A stretch of DNA of 64,000 bases from Zhihengliuella alba. Its GTDB lineage: Bacteria > Actinomycetota > Actinomycetes > Actinomycetales > Micrococcaceae. The notes beneath the pieces were generated by a model. It worked only from the letters and a program-made list of their open reading frames with translations. It had not been told where the DNA came from and made no database searches. Position numbers and translations under genes: made by a program. Location of the stretch: assembly GCF_039538765.1 (NCBI RefSeq), contig NZ_BAABCJ010000001.1:62001-126000 (forward strand), written 5' to 3'. This document shows, piece by piece, positions 1-8,600 of this stretch (positions are counted from its first letter, which is position 1; every line of letters begins with the position of its first letter).

Positions 1-1590
1 GGCCGCCTCGACGCCGAGGGCCGCGAGCTCCCTGGCGGCCCGGTCCGCCGGCTGCCCCTGGAGACTCGGGATGACCACGGGCGCGCCGGGGCCCGCGCCG
101 AAGAACCAGCCGGCCGTGCCGAGGATCGCTGCGAGCAGCAGGACGATCACGGCCCAGACGACGCCGCGCCCGCGGGTGTTCCGCTCCAGCCGGGCGGTGG
201 GGACCTGCGCCGTCCGGCGCCACCGGCGTTGCTCGAGCTTGCTCTGCCGGCGCTGCTGCCGTGGCGTCAGGGCGCCGGCGCCGTCGCGCCCGTCGTCGTG
301 CTCTCCGTCTCTGTGCCCGTCGTCGTCGTACCCACCGTCCTCGGCGGCGGCCGCGGGCGCGTCGGCGGGACCGGCCGGCCGGGGCACGGCACGCGTGTAG
401 GCGCGGGTCTGTGCCTGGTCAGTCGGGATGACGCTGGTGGCGTCGTCGCCGTGCGAAGAACCGTCCGGGGCGAGCACCTCGGTGTGATCGTCGCCGGCCG
501 AGCGGCCGTGATCGCCGGCCGCGGGAAGGACCTCGGTCGCGTCCGACGGCGCGCCGCTGCGCTGGCCGAGCACCTCCGTGGCCCCGTCGGGGCCGGCGTC
601 ATCCGATGCCACGGAGGGGTCGTCGTCCCCGGCGAGGACATCCGTCGCGTCGGCGGCGTCTGCCGCGTCGGCGGCCGCGACGGGGCCCTCGGCCCGGGCC
701 CGGTCCGCCGCGGCCAGCGCGGCGGGTGCGACGACGTCGAGCTGCTCGTCGGTGAGCGTCGCCCGGATGTGCTCGATCTCCCCGAGCAGGGCGTGCGCGT
801 CATGCGGGCGCTTCTCCGGGTCCTTCGCGGTGCACCACTCGACCAGCTCGTCGAGATCCTGGGCGAGCCCCGGGACGCGGCGGGAGGGCGGCGGGACGGT
901 CTCGTTGACGTGCTTGAAAGCGACGTTGATCGGGAGCTCGGCGGCATGCGGCTGCCGTCCGGTCAGCAGCTCGTAGAGCATGATCCCGACGGCGTAGAGG
1001 TCGCTGCGCTCCTCGGCCGGTTCGCCGGTGACCAGCTCGGGGGAGACGTAGGCGACGGTGCCGACGAGCGTGCCCGTGGCCGTGTGGTTGGTCGTGGCGC
1101 GCGCCAGTCCGAAGTCGGCGACCTTGACCCGGCCCGCTGCCGTGAGCAGCACGTTCTCCGGCTTCATGTCGCGGTGGACCAGGCCGGCGTCGTGGGCGGC
1201 CGCCAGACCCTCGATCACGTCGTGCATCAGCTCCAGCGTGCGGCGGGGCGTCAGCGCGCCCTCGGCCCGCAGGAGGTCGCGCAGCGTCCGCCCGCGGATG
1301 TACTCCATGACCAGGTAGGCGTGGGGGCCGTCGACGCCCTGGTCCAGGACGTTGACGATGTGCTCGTGGGAGACCTTGGCGGCGTTGACGGCCTCGGCCT
1401 CGAACCGCGCGACGACCTCGGGATCCTGCGCCAGGTGGGGGTAGAGCAGCTTGACGGCGACGTCGCGGTGCAGACGCAGGTCGGTCGCGAGGTAGACCGT
1501 GGACATGCCGCCGTGGGCCAGCCGGTGCTTGATCCGGTACCGGCCGTCAATCGTCTGCCCGTGGAGTGGGTCGTCTCGCAACTGTGCCAC
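1..1590 (-). CDS. PASTA-type serine/threonine protein kinase, 5' part (runs off the left edge)
   Basis: Membrane Ser/Thr kinase of the PknB/Stk1 class, expected to sense muropeptides or lipid II outside the cell and phosphorylate proteins inside. 530 codons are present and the 3' end lies outside the window. The start is GTG at 1590 (MAQLRDDPLHGQ). The kinase domain is complete: ATP-binding Lys47 (VAVKLL), catalytic loop HRDMKPEN with Asp141, DFG with Asp159. A long acidic disordered linker (about residues 290-440) follows, then a basic stretch, one transmembrane helix (about 475-498) and the beginning of a first PASTA repeat (PVVIPSLQG...). The linker holds five T-x-V-[L/I] motifs at T316, T338, T352, T370 and T385. 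whiB1 lies upstream on the same strand, with a gap of about 155 bp. Function is known from the family; substrates are not visible. Confidence 0.95.
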   Translation of the reverse strand, partial: MAQLRDDPLHGQTIDGRYRIKHRLAHGGMSTVYLATDLRLHRDVAVKLLYPHLAQDPEVVARFEAEAVNAAKVSHEHIVNVLDQGVDGPHAYLVMEYIRGRTLRDLLRAEGALTPRRTLELMHDVIEGLAAAHDAGLVHRDMKPENVLLTAAGRVKVADFGLARATTNHTATGTLVGTVAYVSPELVTGEPAEERSDLYAVGIMLYELLTGRQPHAAELPINVAFKHVNETVPPPSRRVPGLAQDLDELVEWCTAKDPEKRPHDAHALLGEIEHIRATLTDEQLDVVAPAALAAADRARAEGPVAAADAADAADATDVLAGDDDPSVASDDAGPDGATEVLGQRSGAPSDATEVLPAAGDHGRSAGDDHTEVLAPDGSSHGDDATSVIPTDQAQTRAYTRAVPRPAGPADAPAAAAEDGGYDDDGHRDGEHDDGRDGAGALTPRQQRRQSKLEQRRWRRTAQVPTARLERNTRGRGVVWAVIVLLLAAILGTAGWFFGAGPGAPVVIPSLQGQPADRAARELAALGVEAA

Positions 1591-1746
1591 CGTTCGATCG
1601 TAGTCAGCTCGCGCGCGGTCGCGCCGGACCGACGCGGGCGCCGGGGCGGCGAAAAGCCCCGCGGCCGGGATGCCCGCGGGGCTCATGTTGCCAGCTGTCC
1701 TGCTGCTAGAGGCGCTCGCAGGGGAGCGCCGGGGCCGTTCCTCCGG

Positions 1747-1995
1747 TCAGGAGGCGCGGCGGGCGCGAGCGGCGCGACGCTTGAGCGCGCGGCGCTCGTC
1801 CTCGCTCATGCCGCCCCAGACGCCTGCGTCCTGGCCGGACTCGATCGCCCACTGCAGGCAGGTATCGATCACTTCACACGTCCGGCAGACGCTCTTGGCC
1901 TCTTCGATCTGCAACAAGGCCGGGCCGGTGTTCCCGACGGGGAAGAAGAGTTCCGGGTCCTTGTCCAGGCAGGCCGCGCGACTACGCCAATCCAT
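1747..1995 (-). CDS. whiB1: WhiB1-type iron-sulfur transcriptional regulator
   Basis: Small DNA-binding [4Fe-4S] regulator of the Wbl family, 82 aa, very close in length and sequence to mycobacterial WhiB1 (MDWR...DPELFFPVGN...). The four cluster cysteines are visible: Cys9, then Cys37-x2-Cys40 and Cys46. After them come the family turn GVWGG (58-62) and a basic C-terminus (KRRAARARR) that would contact DNA. WhiB1 of Mycobacterium is essential, nitric-oxide sensitive and binds the housekeeping sigma factor; transfer of that role to this organism is inference. Start: ATG at 1995 with AGGAG about 11 bases upstream, which matches the family N-terminus; longer upstream starts would add unrelated sequence. 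It has a long upstream region containing a perfect 14-bp palindrome at 2144-2157. Confidence 0.96.
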   Translation of the reverse strand: MDWRSRAACLDKDPELFFPVGNTGPALLQIEEAKSVCRTCEVIDTCLQWAIESGQDAGVWGGMSEDERRALKRRAARARRAS

Positions 1996-2143
1996 GCTCG
2001 ATGATGCTCCTAAATCTGAGGTACGTGGTGATCGGGACGAGGCTCCCGAGAGGCAGCGCTCTCGAGGTGGGTTCCCGATGGTCGAAGCGGATCTGGGCCG
2101 CGTGACACCGTGCCTCAAATCGCCGACATTCAAGGCTGTCACG

Positions 2144-2157
2144 TTACGTATACGTAA
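2144..2157. promoter_or_regulatory. Perfect 14-bp palindrome upstream of whiB1
   Basis: TTACGTATACGTAA is its own reverse complement. It lies about 150 bp upstream of the whiB1 start and about 170 bp upstream of the divergent membrane-protein gene, in AT-richer DNA than the surroundings. An operator for one of the two divergent genes is a reasonable guess; I do not recognise the binding protein. Confidence 0.4.
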
Positions 2158-2315
2158 ACAAGGGTCCAACTGGAGAAAACGAGGCCCGCCGGTGAGGCCT
2201 TCATCACAACTCTGCCCTATGATGTGCCCGCCGCGAAAGGGTGCCGCAGCGCTTTCCTCCCGGGTCTCCGCAGCGGCCCCGGACGTCCGGCTCGAACGGG
2301 CCGCCGGCGGCCGAC

Positions 2316-2331
2316 TAGGCTCGTCCCCATG
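2316..2331 (+). promoter_or_regulatory. Probable leaderless promoter (-10 TAGGCT) for the gene at 2329
   Basis: TAGGCT (2316-2321) is a good actinobacterial -10 and lies 7 bases before the ATG at 2329. This spacing puts the transcription start at or next to the A of ATG. No Shine-Dalgarno sequence is present, consistent with a leaderless mRNA. Confidence 0.5.
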
Positions 2332-2775
2332 ACCTCCGATCCCGTCGATCCGCAGCCGTCGCGGCAGGTGCGCGCCGGACTGCGCACCCCCCAAGTCCTG
2401 ACCGTGGTGGCCGTCGTCGCCGCGGAGGCGCTCCTCATGCTCGGACTGGCGGTGGCGTCCCTGGTGGAGATCACCTCGCCCGGGATCGTCGGGGTGCCGG
2501 GCCGCGTCTTCCTCCTGGCCATGATGCTCGGCGCCGGGGCCTGGCAGGGCTGGGTCGCGTGGAAGTACCTCACCGGCAAGGCCTGGACCCGCGCCGCGAT
2601 CGTCGCGTGGCAGGTCTTCCAGATCATCCTCGCCGTGCCCATGCTGGACCCGGGCAACGGCAGTACGACGGCGCTGACCGGCTGGGCGCTCCTCGTGCCG
2701 GCCGCCGTCGCACTCCTCTGCCTCTTCTCCCGCAGCTCCACCGAGCACCTCGCCGCGACGGAGGCCCGCCGCTAG
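2329..2775 (+). CDS. Small integral membrane protein, function unknown
   Basis: 148 aa with about four predicted transmembrane helices (around residues 23-45, 55-72, 85-103 and 113-135), an N-terminal hydrophilic arm with several prolines, and a short charged tail. I do not recognise the family. The ATG at 2329 is chosen because a -10 element (TAGGCT) ends 7 bases before it; an in-frame upstream start at 2224 would overlap that promoter. It is divergent from whiB1 and convergent with the VOC gene. Base composition is like the neighbours. Confidence 0.8.
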   Translation: MTSDPVDPQPSRQVRAGLRTPQVLTVVAVVAAEALLMLGLAVASLVEITSPGIVGVPGRVFLLAMMLGAGAWQGWVAWKYLTGKAWTRAAIVAWQVFQIILAVPMLDPGNGSTTALTGWALLVPAAVALLCLFSRSSTEHLAATEARR

Positions 2776-2808
2776 CCTGACCCGGCCGGGCCCGGCCGCC
2801 CCTGCGCG

Positions 2809-3207
2809 TCAGGCGTCACGCGCCGAGAGCACGCAGAACTCGTTGCCCTCCGGGTCGGCCAGGACCGTCCAGGTGGCGTCGGCCGGCTGGCCGACGTCGA
2901 TGACGGAGGCTCCCAGTCCGACCAGGCGCTCGATCTCCGCTGCGCGTTCGTCGTCGCTCTGCGGGGCGAAGTCCCAGTGCAGACGGTTCTTCCCGCTCTT
3001 CGTCACGCCGGTGGGGACGAAGACCATCCCCGGGGGCACCCGTTCGAAGGGGAGCTGCCCGACCAGCTCACCGGCCCACGGCGGGACGACCACCGCTTCG
3101 AGCTCCGAGTCCACCCACACCTGCCATCCGAGGGCCTCGGCCCACCAGTGGGCCAGCGAGTGGTGGTCCACCGCGTCGACCACGGTCGAGTACCAGCGCA
3201 GTCCCAT
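2809..3207 (-). CDS. VOC/glyoxalase-like domain protein
   Basis: 132 aa, one vicinal-oxygen-chelate domain of the glyoxalase_6 type: N-terminal strand-helix half (RWYSTVVDAVDHHSLAHWWAEALGW) and C-terminal half with NRLHWDF and the typical closing DPEGNEFCVL. These proteins are often dimeric metal-dependent enzymes or antibiotic- and small-molecule-binding proteins; the substrate cannot be read here. It is the last gene of a three-gene unit: its ATG follows the stop of the preceding small gene after one base (TGA-G-ATG), so translational coupling is likely. Confidence 0.85.
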   Translation of the reverse strand: MGLRWYSTVVDAVDHHSLAHWWAEALGWQVWVDSELEAVVVPPWAGELVGQLPFERVPPGMVFVPTGVTKSGKNRLHWDFAPQSDDERAAEIERLVGLGASVIDVGQPADATWTVLADPEGNEFCVLSARDA

Positions 3208-3208
3208 C

Positions 3209-3406
3209 TCAGCGGTCGTCGTCCGTCAGGTCCTCGCGCATCGGTGCGTCCTGCACCTCTTGCGGGTCCGTGTCGTCCGTGAAGGGTTCGCTCTGCCGGA
3301 ACTCCTCGCGGTGGGCCGGCTTGGCCCCCTTGATCCCGCCGTCCGCCTCGTGCTGCATCTCCTCGTCCAGCTCGGGCCCGTGCTTGTCGCTGCCGCGCTC
3401 TGCCAT
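3209..3406 (-). CDS. Small acidic hydrophilic protein, unknown function
   Basis: 65 aa, very rich in Asp, Glu, Gln and Lys and without hydrophobic core or signal peptide (MAERGSDKHGPELDEEM...), so probably disordered. The ATG at 3406 is preceded by GGAGGAG, which sits in the last codons of the upstream gene. It is the middle of a three-gene operon, 2 bp after the previous gene and 1 bp before the VOC gene. No function recognised; small acidic proteins like this are common in Micrococcaceae and some are stress-related (inference). Confidence 0.75.
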   Translation of the reverse strand: MAERGSDKHGPELDEEMQHEADGGIKGAKPAHREEFRQSEPFTDDTDPQEVQDAPMREDLTDDDR

Positions 3407-3408
3407 GG

Positions 3409-3756
3409 CTACTCCTCCGCCTGCTTGCTCGTCTGGTCGCTCGCCGTCTGATCTCTCTCGAGATCCGGGCCATCCTCGTCGGCGATGCCTCGTTCGGCCC
3501 GGATCGCCTCGTCGGACGTCCCCGGCGGCGCCGGGTCGGTCGCCGGCGGGACGTCGGCCGGAGCGAAGTCCTCGAGGCCGGCGGCGGCCCGTTCCCGCTC
3601 CTCGGCGGCCGTGTAGTCCTCGTCGCTCACGTCCTCGGGCATCTTGCCGTGGCCGCGGCGGGTTGGTGTCACCACCGGGTCCGCGCCGGGGTCGATGACG
3701 TCGTCCAGCTTCGGGCCGTCCGGCCCCTGGTCGCCTGGGTTCTCGTCTGCTCTCAT
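3409..3756 (-). CDS. Acidic, low-complexity hypothetical protein
   Basis: 115 aa, hydrophilic and acidic, with no transmembrane segment or cysteine (MRADENPGDQGPDGPKLDD...). It contains a PEDVSDEDYTAAEERERAAAG stretch (split here: PEDVSDEDY then TAAEERER) and a Pro/Ala-rich middle. ATG at 3756 has a strong AGGGAGGG 5 bases upstream. First gene of the unit that continues with the 65-aa protein and the VOC protein. Family not recognised. Confidence 0.75.
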   Translation of the reverse strand: MRADENPGDQGPDGPKLDDVIDPGADPVVTPTRRGHGKMPEDVSDEDYTAAEERERAAAGLEDFAPADVPPATDPAPPGTSDEAIRAERGIADEDGPDLERDQTASDQTSKQAEE

Positions 3757-4057
3757 GATCCCTCCCTGCGGCTCGGGAGCCGCTCCGGTCGATCGGGCTT
3801 GGTACCCCCGGCCCGGAAGGGCCCGGGATGAGAACGCTACGCCGGGACGTCGGCGAACGACAGGGATCGATGCACCCGGTGGACAGGTTCTGCGGGACTT
3901 CCCAGAGAGTGCTCGGGCGCTTCCAGGGAGCTCCCTCCAAAGCTCGGAGCCCACCCTTGCCAGCCGGTGTCGATGAGCCTATCTTGAGCATTGTTAGTCC
4001 CCTTGAAAGCCCAAATGCGGCCGGAGCGTCGGCCCCGATCTCAAGGAAGGCAAACCG
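3757..4057. other. 301-bp divergent intergenic region
   Basis: Separates the acidic-protein operon (leftward) from the DUF4383 gene (rightward). It must hold both promoters. I see AT-richer DNA around 3980-4015 (TATCTT, TTAGTC) that could be a -10 for the rightward gene, but no convincing -35 partner, operator or RNA gene. Confidence 0.5.
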
Positions 4058-4510
4058 ATGAGCACACCGTCCAGAACCGAGGCAGGCCGGACCGCGCTGC
4101 AGAAGGCCGCCGTCGTCGTGGGAGCTGTTTTCCTGCTCGTCGGCATCCTCGGCTTCATTCCCGGCATCACCACCAACTACGACCAACTGACGTTCGCGGG
4201 ACACCACTCCGAGTCGATGCTCATGGGCATCTTCCAAGTGTCGGTCCTGCACAACATCGTCCACCTGCTGTTCGGCGTCGCCGGGCTCGCGCTCGCCAAG
4301 AGCCACGCGAGGGCGTACAACTTCCTGCTCTGGGGCGGAGTCATCTATCTGGTGCTCTGGCTCTACGGCCTCTTCATCGACCTCGACAGCGCCGCCAACT
4401 TCGTCCCGGTGAACTCGGCCGACAACTGGCTGCACTTCGTCCTCGGCGTCGGCATGATCGGCCTGGCGCTGTTGCTCCGCCGTCGTGGGGAGCCGGCCGA
4501 CCGTCGATAG
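4058..4510 (+). CDS. DUF4383 family membrane protein
   Basis: 150 aa with four transmembrane helices (about residues 17-37, 58-79, 88-108 and 121-141). The pattern HNIVHLLFGVAGL (about 66-78) followed by NFLLWGG and DNWLHFVLGVGM is typical of DUF4383, a small actinobacterial and cyanobacterial membrane family of unknown function. The histidines in HNIVHL and NWLHF are conserved in the family as I remember it. Start ATG 4058 has AAGGAAGG 8 bases upstream. A GC-rich hairpin follows at 4544-4575. Confidence 0.9.
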   Translation: MSTPSRTEAGRTALQKAAVVVGAVFLLVGILGFIPGITTNYDQLTFAGHHSESMLMGIFQVSVLHNIVHLLFGVAGLALAKSHARAYNFLLWGGVIYLVLWLYGLFIDLDSAANFVPVNSADNWLHFVLGVGMIGLALLLRRRGEPADRR

Positions 4511-4543
4511 GACCGACCCGCGGCCATCTCTCACGTGTCCACG

Positions 4544-4575
4544 GGCTGCCCCGGTGCGCGAGCGCCGGGGCAGCC
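4544..4575. terminator. Hairpin between convergent genes (11-bp perfect stem)
   Basis: GGCTGCCCCGG at 4544-4554 pairs with CCGGGGCAGCC at 4565-4575, 10-base loop. It lies between the stops of the DUF4383 gene and the MBL gene and can act in both directions. No U-run follows, as usual for GC-rich actinobacteria. Confidence 0.6.
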
Positions 4576-4638
4576 TGCTGTCCGGACGCGGGGCGGGGAG
4601 CCTAGGCCGGCGGGTGCCGTGGCGTCGGGACGGACTCG

Positions 4639-5439
4639 TCAGGCGGCCCCGGCCAGGCGCGCGAGCCGGCACGCCTCGGCCGCGCCGCCCCGGAACGGGT
4701 CGCCGTGCCCGGGCAGGACCACGTCCGCCCCCGTGCCGGCCAACGCCTGGAGCGACGCGAGATTCAGGCCCGGGTCCGCCGTCGCGGCCCGAGCCACAAG
4801 CCGCGGACCACGCCGGCCCGTGTAGGGATCGAGCGTCACGAGTGCATCGCCGGTGAGCACAGCGCCACGCTCCGGGAAGTGGAGGGCGCAGTGCCCGTCC
4901 GTGTGCCCGGGGGAGTGCACCAGGTGTGGCGACCCCGGGAGCGCCGCGGCGACCTCGGAGGTGAGCATCCGCGTCCCGCTGACGCCGCGGACCACCGGTG
5001 CCCCGCAGACGAGCATCCTGCCCAGTGACGGCAGTCCTCCGGGGTGGAGGAGCGGGAAGGCCAGTCTGTTCCGGCTCGAGCGGTACCGGTAGGGGTGCGC
5101 GGCCAGGCGCTGATCCGAGGGATGGACCAGGACCGGGACGCCGGCGCCGCCCAGTCGCCGCGCCACCCCGACATGGTCGAAGTGCCCGTGGGTCAGGACG
5201 ACGGCGTCGAGGTCCTCCGGCGTCCTTCCGAGCTCGCCGAGGAGCCTGACGAGCGGGCTCCACATGGCCGGGAGGCCGGCGTCGACGAGCATCAGGCGCT
5301 CGCCGTCGACGGCCACGTAGGCATTGACGTCGGCGTGCTGGAGCAGGTGGATGCCGTCCGCCGCATCGAGGACCACGCGCGGCCGCACGAGCCGCCGGGC
5401 GAGGCGCTGATAGCGGGACAGGCGCGAAGGCTGGCCCAT
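4639..5439 (-). CDS. MBL-fold metallo-hydrolase
   Basis: 266 aa from ATG 5439 (MGQPSRLSRYQRLARRLV). Metallo-beta-lactamase fold of the glyoxalase II-like group: metal motif LTHGHFDHVG (HxHxDH), later HSPGHTDGHCALHF, then GDALVTLDP and a C-terminal LPGHGDPF histidine. All expected metal ligands are present, so it should be a di-zinc or iron hydrolase; the substrate is unknown. An in-frame ATG at 5574 would add 45 residues encoded largely by four 18-bp repeats; the extension is unlike the family, so the shorter start is preferred, though not proven. Confidence 0.88.
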   Translation of the reverse strand: MGQPSRLSRYQRLARRLVRPRVVLDAADGIHLLQHADVNAYVAVDGERLMLVDAGLPAMWSPLVRLLGELGRTPEDLDAVVLTHGHFDHVGVARRLGGAGVPVLVHPSDQRLAAHPYRYRSSRNRLAFPLLHPGGLPSLGRMLVCGAPVVRGVSGTRMLTSEVAAALPGSPHLVHSPGHTDGHCALHFPERGAVLTGDALVTLDPYTGRRGPRLVARAATADPGLNLASLQALAGTGADVVLPGHGDPFRGGAAEACRLARLAGAA

Positions 5440-5469
5440 GTGACGGAGGCTAACCCCGCCCGCGTGCCG

Positions 5470-5541
5470 GAGCAAGCCCGCTGCCCGGATCAAGCCCGCC
5501 GATCGGATCAGACCCGCCGACTGGGTCAAGCCCTGTGCGTC
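5470..5541. repeat. Four imperfect 18-bp direct repeats upstream of the MBL gene
   Basis: Units at 5470-5487, 5488-5505, 5506-5523 and 5524-5541, with the common core AAGCCCGC or a variant. On the minus strand they would encode six-residue repeats (xxAGLI) in frame with the MBL protein if translation began at 5574. Confidence 0.7.
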
Positions 5542-5630
5542 TCGGGTCCTTGATCGGCGGGCGCGATCGGGCATTCAACAAAGGCCTCACAGTGGAGCGT
5601 GCACCGCTCTCGCGGTCGCCGGACCCGCGG

Positions 5631-8600
5631 TCAGTCGGAGAAGGCCTGGACGCTGCGGAGCCGGCCGTCGACGAGGACCAGCCCACGGCCGGGCCGCGTC
5701 TCTCCCGTGGCCGTGATCCTCCAGTTCCAGAACTCTCCGTCACGGGGAGAACGAGGGCAGAGGAGCACGCCGTCCGGCGACTGCCGGGCGTGGTGCGCCA
5801 GGGGAAGGCCGGTGTGGAGCTGCGGCCCCGTGCGAGCCGTCATCACCACTGCGGACCCGGCGTCGAACCACTGTTCGATGTGCAGCCTCGCCTGCGGGTC
5901 GAGCTGCGTCGCGTCGTCGATCAGCACCAGGTCGGGCCGTCGTTCGTCGTACGGCGCCACCCCTGGCCGGCCGGTGCGCGGCAGGGCATCGCCCCCACCG
6001 GAGCAGTGCAGTACGTCCAGGTCTGGCCGACGCTCGGCGATCAGTGCTCCCACGGCCCGGAGCAGGGTGCTCTTGCCGCTTCGGGCCGGGCCCAGCACGA
6101 CGCCGAGCCGCCCGGGCGACCACACCCAGGGGGCTCCATCCGGCGAGCGCAGGCCGAGCGGCAGACCACTGACCGGCGCCCTTGGGGGATCCCCTGCGCT
6201 GCTACGGGTGTGCAGGGTGTCTCGGGGGCGCGCCGCGCGTGCCGGGAGCGGCACCGCACGGGATTGTGCGAGGGAGGCTCGAGGTGCCCCTCGATCCGGA
6301 GCGGGCATCGGAGTGCGCTCCGGGTGCCCGATCTGCCCCGGCTCGGAGCCCTCGTAGTGCGGCGACACCATCTGCGCGGCGATGCCGTCGCCTGGGGTGT
6401 CCGGTCCGATGTAGACGCACCGGCCGGGATGGGAGCGCACGGGCACGGTCCGAGGCCACATCATGGTGGTCTCGCGCCCCAGGCCGGTGGGGCAGAGGAG
6501 TCGGTGCTCTGCGAGCGCGAAGAAGCGCGACGAGGTCAGGTCACGATCTCCGGAGACGATCACGCTGATGTTCCGCGTCTCGGCCGACCGCGCGAGTCGC
6601 GCGAGCGTCTCCTCGAGGCGGGCGAAGTCCTGGGCCGCGAGAGCAGAGGACCACCCCGCGAGGGACAGGACGACGATCAGCGTCGGCGCCGCGAAGCGCG
6701 CCTCGTCGAGCACATCGAGGACCTCGGCCAGTCGCTGCGGATCGGTCGCGCTGGCCCATCCGGAGACGCGGGGGAGGTCCTCCAGCCCCTGCGTCATCGT
6801 GCCGGAGCCGTCCAGGACGTAGGCGTGGTGCTCGGCTCGGAGGCGGGCCGACTGATCGATGAGGTGCCCCAGCATCGGCTGGGCGCCGGATTGGGGGCCG
6901 CCCACGACCGCGAGCCGGCGCATGCCGGCCGACCAGTTCAGCGGACGATGGCGCAGATGCGCGATGTCGTCGAGCAGAGCGATCGGCACCCCGTCGCCGT
7001 CCCGCCGCAGGTCGGCGGGGTCGAGCCGCAGGGGCAGCTCCGGCGAGAAGAGGGGTGGGACGGTCCGCTCGGTCCCTGGCTGCGGCTCGCCGATCGAGTC
7101 CTGCGGGCAAGGCCGCGTCCCGCGGTGGGCGGAGGAGGCACCCGCCGCACCGATGGTCGAGCCCAGTTCGGTCAGCGTCCAGTCGAGGACGCCGTCGGAG
7201 AGGCGGGCTGCCTGAAACTCGGAGGCGTCCTGGCCGCTGCGCCGCAGGAATCCGCGCCCCGGGCGGTCGCCGGGCAGTCGGGCCGGCCCCGTCGTTCCCA
7301 CGAGGTCCTGCGCATCGAAGTCACCCAGGACGCGCAGGCAGACGGTCGTGTTGATGTTGGCGCGCATCTCGGCAGTGACGACACCCTGGGGACGCTGCGT
7401 GGCCAGCACCAGGTGGACGCCGAGCGAGCGGCCGACGGCGGCGATGCGCAGCAGCTCGGGCAGCGCGTCCGGAATCTCGTCGGCCAGGACGCGGAACTCG
7501 TCGACGACGACCAGCAGACGCGGGAGGAAATCCTCGGCGCGCGGCGGCCCCGAGGTCGTCGTCCTCGCGGCGCTGTAGCCCGGCACGCCCAACCGGCCGA
7601 GGATCCGTTCGCGTCGGCGCAGTTCGTGGCGCAGGCTGCGCAGGAACCGGGCCGCGGACTCCTCGTTGAGGTCGGTCACCAGGCCATGGGCATGCGGCTC
7701 GCCTGCGAAAGCGCCAAGAGTCGCACCGCCCTTGAAATCGACGAGGACCAGCGCCAGTTCGTCCGGCGCGTAGCGGTGGATGAGGGAGGCGATAATCGTC
7801 CGGAGCAGCTCCGACTTCCCGGAGCCGGTTGTGCCGGCGACGAGGAGGTGGGGGCCGTCCGTCACGAGATCGACATCCAGCGCTCCCGCCGCGTCCTGTC
7901 CCAGTGCGAAGCGGAGCGCGCTGATCGAGGAGGCGGCCCAGCGCGACTCAGACGGATACCAGAGCGCTGAGTCCGGAAGCGTGGCGCTGCGGGACCCGCG
8001 GGGCGACGAATGTGCCAGTGCGGCGGCGAAGCGGCGGACCGTCGTCGCGTGCGCGCCATCGAGACGCAGGCGATGTCGCTCGCCGTCGAGCTCCAGCCAG
8101 TGCTCCTGCGACCTACTCCCCGTCGGCCCCGGCGTCCGCGGGCCCGCGAAGCGGGTTCCCCGCGCCGACGGATCCGCGGACGCGGGCGTGCCCGGCGGCC
8201 ACGCGCCGAGCCGCCAGGTGTCATTCGGGCGCGCCACGCCGTCGTACACCACCACGGCCGGTGGGGCCGTGCCGCCGGCGCGTGACGATCCCGGGGACCA
8301 GTCGGCGACAGCCGCGGCCGCGGCGGCGTGCTCGGACTCCGGAACCAGCCACACCCCCGGCACCGCTCGGCCGGGCACTGCTCCGCCCGGCACTGCTGCG
8401 TCCGCCGACGGCCTGCCGCACTGGACACCGGGCACGAACTCGAGCTCGACCGGGAGCGCACAGCCAGGGGAGACGCCGAGTGCCACGTCGCCACGGGCTG
8501 CCAAGTCGAGCAGACGCACCACCACCGCATTGCCGACGGCCGCGGGGAGCGCGCCGCAGCTGCCGGGGGCGAGTTCCAGGACCACCGGCCCCGGCGCCGT

